Below are positions 24,801 through 30,800 of a stretch of 64,000 nucleotides of DNA, piece by piece. The stretch spans positions 686,583,257 to 686,647,256 of the forward strand of contig NC_053391.1 in the NCBI RefSeq assembly GCF_905171765.1. The letters are read 5' to 3'. The DNA is from Bufo bufo (Eukaryota; Chordata; Amphibia; Anura; Bufonidae). The notes under the pieces were generated by a model. It ran no database searches. It was not told the DNA's origin and saw nothing but the letters and a program-made list of their open reading frames with translations. The translations under genes were made by a program, and so were the position numbers. The stretch's first letter is position 1, and each line of letters starts with the position of its first letter.

Positions 24801-27800
24801 CACCTCCTAGTGGCAGCAGTTATACCCCAGGTCTTCTGTGTCCTATTTTGTCAATGAGTGTATGTGTCCAATGTGTACACAGCAGGGTTCAGCGGTGGAC
24901 ACAGGCATTGAAGGTCTCTAACCTGTAAGCAGGTCCTTGGCTGCAGGTCCAGTGGTCACATTGGAATAACCCTTGGTTTGATCAGCTGATCTCTCCTGTG
25001 TAAAAGGAATAACCGACGTCTTGTCCTTAGAGGGGAGTCTCTGAGATCTGTAACCATCATCACTCAGGGGATCTTCGGATCCTGTAACCAAACCTCGATT
25101 TGGTTCTGCGTTTTCCTTGAAGTACAAGTGGTCTCTGCCCCTAGAAGGCAAGGAATAAGTCAGTGCCGTGGAGGGCTATGCACTGTAAGAACTGCACGAG
25201 TTAGATGTTTCGGCTACAAATCTGCAGCAAGATCCATCTGCACAGAATTTGCTTACAATTTTAACCACCTAACAATTTTCCCCGAGTTCAGCTCGGGCTC
25301 TGGGAAAAGCACTTAACTGTCCTGGCCGAGCCCAGGGGAAGGGGGGGGGGGGGGCTGCTTTAGCTGTTCATATCTCTGGATTGGTAGCAACAAGAGACAT
25401 GGGCATGGTTTGAAAGCTGGCATTCCAGACTTTTATACAAGATCAGACAGCATTAGCCCAATATAAGCAGGAGATATCACAGTTAGAAATCCAGTTGCGA
25501 ACAAATGGGATAAAACCTGCTTTCACTTTAAGCTGTTTCCACTGCATCCTGATTTCTAACAGCGATATCTCCCCATGTAGTGAAGATAATGTTGTCATTC
25601 TGGTATTGTTTGAAACCTTGGAATGCCAGCTTTCAATCCAGGCCCATCTCTCTAGCGGCTACCAAATCAGAGATCTGAGCATCCAAAGCAGCTGCCCCTC
25701 CTCTCCTTCAGTCTGGAGCCGACAGCTGCAGGAGGAAAGGAAAAATAATAAAAATATATAGAAATTTGTAAGGGCCCACATAATAATGTTATTTATACTA
25801 CACAGTGAACGCTGTAAATAAATTCCACAAAATAAGGTTAAAATTGCTGTTTTTTTTTTAATCTTTCCCCCTAAAAATAAAATAAAAGTTATGTACTACA
25901 CTATATATACCCCAAAACGGTTCCTAAAAAATCTACTACTAATCCCGCAAAAAAAAAAAAAAAGTTATGACTGCTGGAACACAAAGGGGGAACATGTTTC
26001 TGGTCCTTAAAGGGGTTTTGCAGTTCTTTTAAACTGATGATCTATCCTCTGGGATCTGACACCCGGGAACCCCGCTGATCAGCTGTTTGAGAAGGCTGCG
26101 GCGCTCCAGGAGCGCCGCTGCCTTCTCTCGGTTTCCCTCAGGCCCAGTGACATCACGACTAGTATCAGTGGCCTAGGCGGGGCTAAGCTCTGTTCACTTG
26201 AATGGAGCTTAGCCGTGCCCAGGCATTATAGGGGATGGATAATCCCTTTAAAGGGAACCGGTCACCCGGATTTTGGGTATAGAGCTGAGGACATGGGTTG
26301 CTAGATGGCCGCTAGCACATCCGCAATACCCAGTCCCCATAGCTCTGTGCGCTTTTATTGTGGAAAAAAAACGATTTGATACATATGCAAATTAACATAA
26401 AAGAGTCATATCTTACTTGTGTGACCAGAGAAGAGTCATATTTTCAAGCTCTGACTCATCTCAGGTTAATTTGCATATGTATCAATTTTTTTTTTTTTTT
26501 ACACAATAAAAGCACACAGAGCTATGGGGACTGGATATTGCGGATGTGCTAGCGGCCATCTAGCAACCCATGTCCTCAGCTCTATACCCAAAATCCCGGT
26601 GACAGGTTCCCTTTAAGTTTTATATAGTGCTTCTGAGCCACTGGCCCTTTAAGACTGAAGCCAGTCTTAAAGGGCCAATGCCATTAATAAGCAGCCCTTC
26701 AGCCACAGCAGACAGCACATTACCTGGGTGTGGCGGCCCTGCTGCTCTCGGGCCCTGTGCGGCCTGCAGACAGTTTGCTGGGCTGCAATCGGTGTCCTGA
26801 TGGAGCTGTTTCGTGGCTGACATCGGAGTTGAGGATGGAGCCACTGTCACCGTTTTTCTCACACAGAGGCTCCAGAGCCACGGACACCTGGAGCGGAGAG
26901 ACAGTTGAGGCGCAGCTGGCAGGGACGTGTAGTCAGACATCCGTTACAGCAAACCTCAAATGGTTGGTTACCTGTAGTTCTCCCAGTTTCTCCGATGTCG
27001 GGGAGACAATGGTGAAGAAGCCGCTGAGTGGATGTGTCGGGGAGAGCCGCGAGATGTCGCTGATCTGAGCACGACCGATAGCAAGGTGGTCAAGTCTGGT
27101 CAGAACTTCCAAAACAAGGGCCCCCATATCTGCAGAGGGTAAGAATAGAGAGAGCAGTGAGAGAAGTCCCCGCCACTATATATACCCCCTACTGCACGAT
27201 GGGGGCTGCCAAATGCCAAGTCCCCTGCCCAAAAACAGTAGACCGCATTCAGCAGATTCTGGCTTCTCCAAGTGTAGGCCGGCGGCTCACCTGTCAGGTA
27301 CGAGGTCAGCTGTTTGGGTCCGCAGTGCACAGCGTAGCGGGTTGTGGTTTTAACCTCCTTCTGATCAGTCTGTGAGGAGTCCCTGGGGTGGAAGATGGTT
27401 CCGTTGGTCGTCTCTCCCCACCATCGGAGCCTCACATGGACAGAACGCTGGGGTCTGGGGGTCGTCCATAGGATTTTACTGACGGTCACTCTCAAAATAC
27501 AGCGAAGCTGACCCTCTACGAGCGGCGGGAGAGAGGTGGACGGAGCGACGTCTGTGGCCCCTGAAAAAAGGATCATCTTATGTGACGTAACATCAAAGTC
27601 CACGACCAGCACAATAGACCAATGTCCTCCTCCTCCATATTACACCAATGTCCTCCTCCATATTACACCAATGTCCTCCTCCTCCTCCTCCATATTACAC
27701 CAATGTCCTCCTCCTCCATATTACACCAATGTCCTCCTCCTCCTCCTCCTCCATATTACACCAATGTCCTCCTCCTCCTCCTCCTCCATATTACACCAAT

Positions 27801-30800
27801 GTCCTCCTCCTCCTCCTCCTCCATATTACACCAATGTCCTCCTCCTCCTCCTCCATATTACACCAATGTCCTCCTCCTCCTCCATATTACACCAATGTCC
27901 TCCTCCTCCTCCTCCTCCTCCATATTACACCAATGTCCTCCTCCTCCTCCTCCATATTACACCAATGTCCTCCTCCTCCTCCTCCATATTACACCAATGT
28001 CCTCCTCCTCCTCCATATTACACCAATGTCCTCCTCCTCCTCCATATTACACCAATGTCCTCCTCCTCCTCCTCCTCCATATTACACCAATGTCCTCCTC
28101 CTCCTCCTCCATATTACACCAATGTCCTCCTACATATTACACCAATGTCCTCCTCCTCCTCCTCCATATTACACCAATGTCCTCCTCCTCCTCCTCCATA
28201 TTACACCAATGTCCTCCTCCTCCATATTACACCAATGTCCTCCTCCTCCTCCATATTACACCAATGTCCTCCTCCTCCTCCATATTACACCAATGTCCTC
28301 CTCCTCCTCCATATTACACCAATGTCCTCCTCCTCCTCCTCCATATTACACCAATGTCCTCCTCCTCCTCCTCCTCCATATTACACCAATGTCCTCCTCC
28401 TCCTCCATATTACACCAATGTCCTCCTCCTCCTCCTCCATATTACACCAATGTCCTCCTCCTCCTCCTCCTCCATATTACACCAATGTCCTCCTCCTCCT
28501 CCATATTACACCAATGTCCTCCTCCTCCTCCTCCTCCATATTACACCAATGTCCTCCTCCTCCTCCTCCTCCTCCATATTACACCAATGTCCTCCTCCTC
28601 CTCCTCCATATTACACCAATGTCCTCCTACATATTACACCAATGTCCTCCTCCTCCTCCTCCATATTACACCAATGTCCTCCTCCTCCTCCTCCTCCATA
28701 TTACACCAATGTCCTCCTCCTCCATATTACACCAATGTCCTCCTCCTCCTCCTCCATATTACACCAATGTCCTCCTCCTCCTCCTCCATATTACACCAAT
28801 GTCCTCCTCCTCCTCCTCCATATTACACCAATGTCCTCCTCCTCCTCCTCCTCCATATTACACCAATGTCCTCCTCCTCCTCCTCCATATTACACCAATG
28901 TCCTCCTCCTCCTCCTCCATATTACACCAATGTCCTCCTCCTCCTCCTCCATATTACACCAATGTCCTCCTCCTCCTCCTCCATATTACACCAATGTCCT
29001 CCTCCATATTACACCAATGTCCTCCTCCATATTACACCAATGTCCTCCTACATATTACACCAATGTCCTCCTACATATTACACCAATGTCCTCCTCCTCC
29101 TCCTCCATATTACACCAATGTCCTCCTCCTCCTCCTCCTCCTCCATATTACACCAATGTCCTCCTCCTCCATATTACACCAATGTCCTCCTCCTCCTCCT
29201 CCATATTACACCAATGTCCTCCTCCTCCTCCTCCATATTACACCAATGTCCTCCTCCTCCTCCATATTACACCAATGTCCTCCTCCATATTACACCAATG
29301 TCCTCCTCCATATTACACCAATGTCCTCCTCCATATTACACCAATGTCCTCCTCCATATTACACCAATGTCCTCCTCCATATTACACCAATGTCCTCCTC
29401 CATATTACACCAATGTCCTCCTCCATATTACACCAATGTCCTCCTCCATATTACACCAATGTCCTCCTCCATATTACACCAATGTCCTCCTCCATATTAC
29501 ACCAATGTCCTCCTCCATATTACACCAATGTCCTCCTCCATATTACACCAATGTCCTCCTCCATATTACACCAATGTCCTCCTCCATATTACACCAATGT
29601 CCTCCTCCATATTACACCAATGTCCTCCTCCATATTACACCAATGTCCTCCTCCATATTACACCAATGTCCTCCTCCTCCTCCATATTACACCAATGTCC
29701 TCCTCCTCCTCCATATTACACCAATGTCCTCCTCCTCCATATTACACCAATGTCCTCCTCCTCCATATTACACCAATGTCCTCCTCCATATTACACCAAT
29801 GTCCTCCTCCATATTACACCAATGTCCTCCTCCATATTACACCAATGTCCTCCTCCATATTACACCAATGTCCTCCTCCATATTACACCAATGTCCTCCT
29901 CCATATTACACCAATGTCCTCCTCCATATTACACCAATGTCCTCCTCCATATTACACCAATGTCCTCCTCCATATTACACCAATGTCCTCCTCCATATTA
30001 CACCAATGTCCTCCTCCATATTACACCAATGTCCTCCTCCATATTACACCAATGTCCTCCTCCATATTACACCAATGTCCTCCTCCATATTACACCAATG
30101 TCCTCCTCCTCCTCCATATTACACCAATGTCCTCCTCCATATTACACCAATGTCCTCCTCCTCCTCCATATTACACCAATGTCCTCCTCCTCCTCCATAT
30201 TACACCAATGTCCTCCTCCTCCTCCTCCTCCATATTACACCAATGTCGTCCTCCTCCTCCTCCATATTACACCAATGTCCTCCTCCTCCTCCATATTACA
30301 CCAATGTCCTCCTCCTCCTCCATATTACACCAATGTCCTCCTCCTCCTCCATATTACACCAATGTCCTCCTCCTCCTCCATATTACACCAATGTTGTCCT
30401 CCTCCTCCTCCATATTACACCAATGTCCTCCTCCTCCTCCATATTACACCAATGTCCTCCTCCTCCTCCATATTACACCAATGTCCTCCTCCTCCTCCAT
30501 ATTACACCAATGTCCTCCTCCTCCATATTACACCAATGTCCTCCTCCATATTACACCAATGTCCTCCTCCTCCTCCTCCATATTACACCAATGTCCTCCT
30601 CCTCCTCCTCCATATTACACCAATGTCCTCCTCCTCCATATTACACCAATGTCCTCCTCCTCCTCCTCCATATTACACCAATGTCCTCCTCCTCCTCCTC
30701 CATATTACACCAATGTCCTCCTCCTCCTCCTCCATATTACACCAATGTCCTCCTCCTCCTCCTCCATATTACACCAATGTCCTCCTCCTCCTCCTCCATA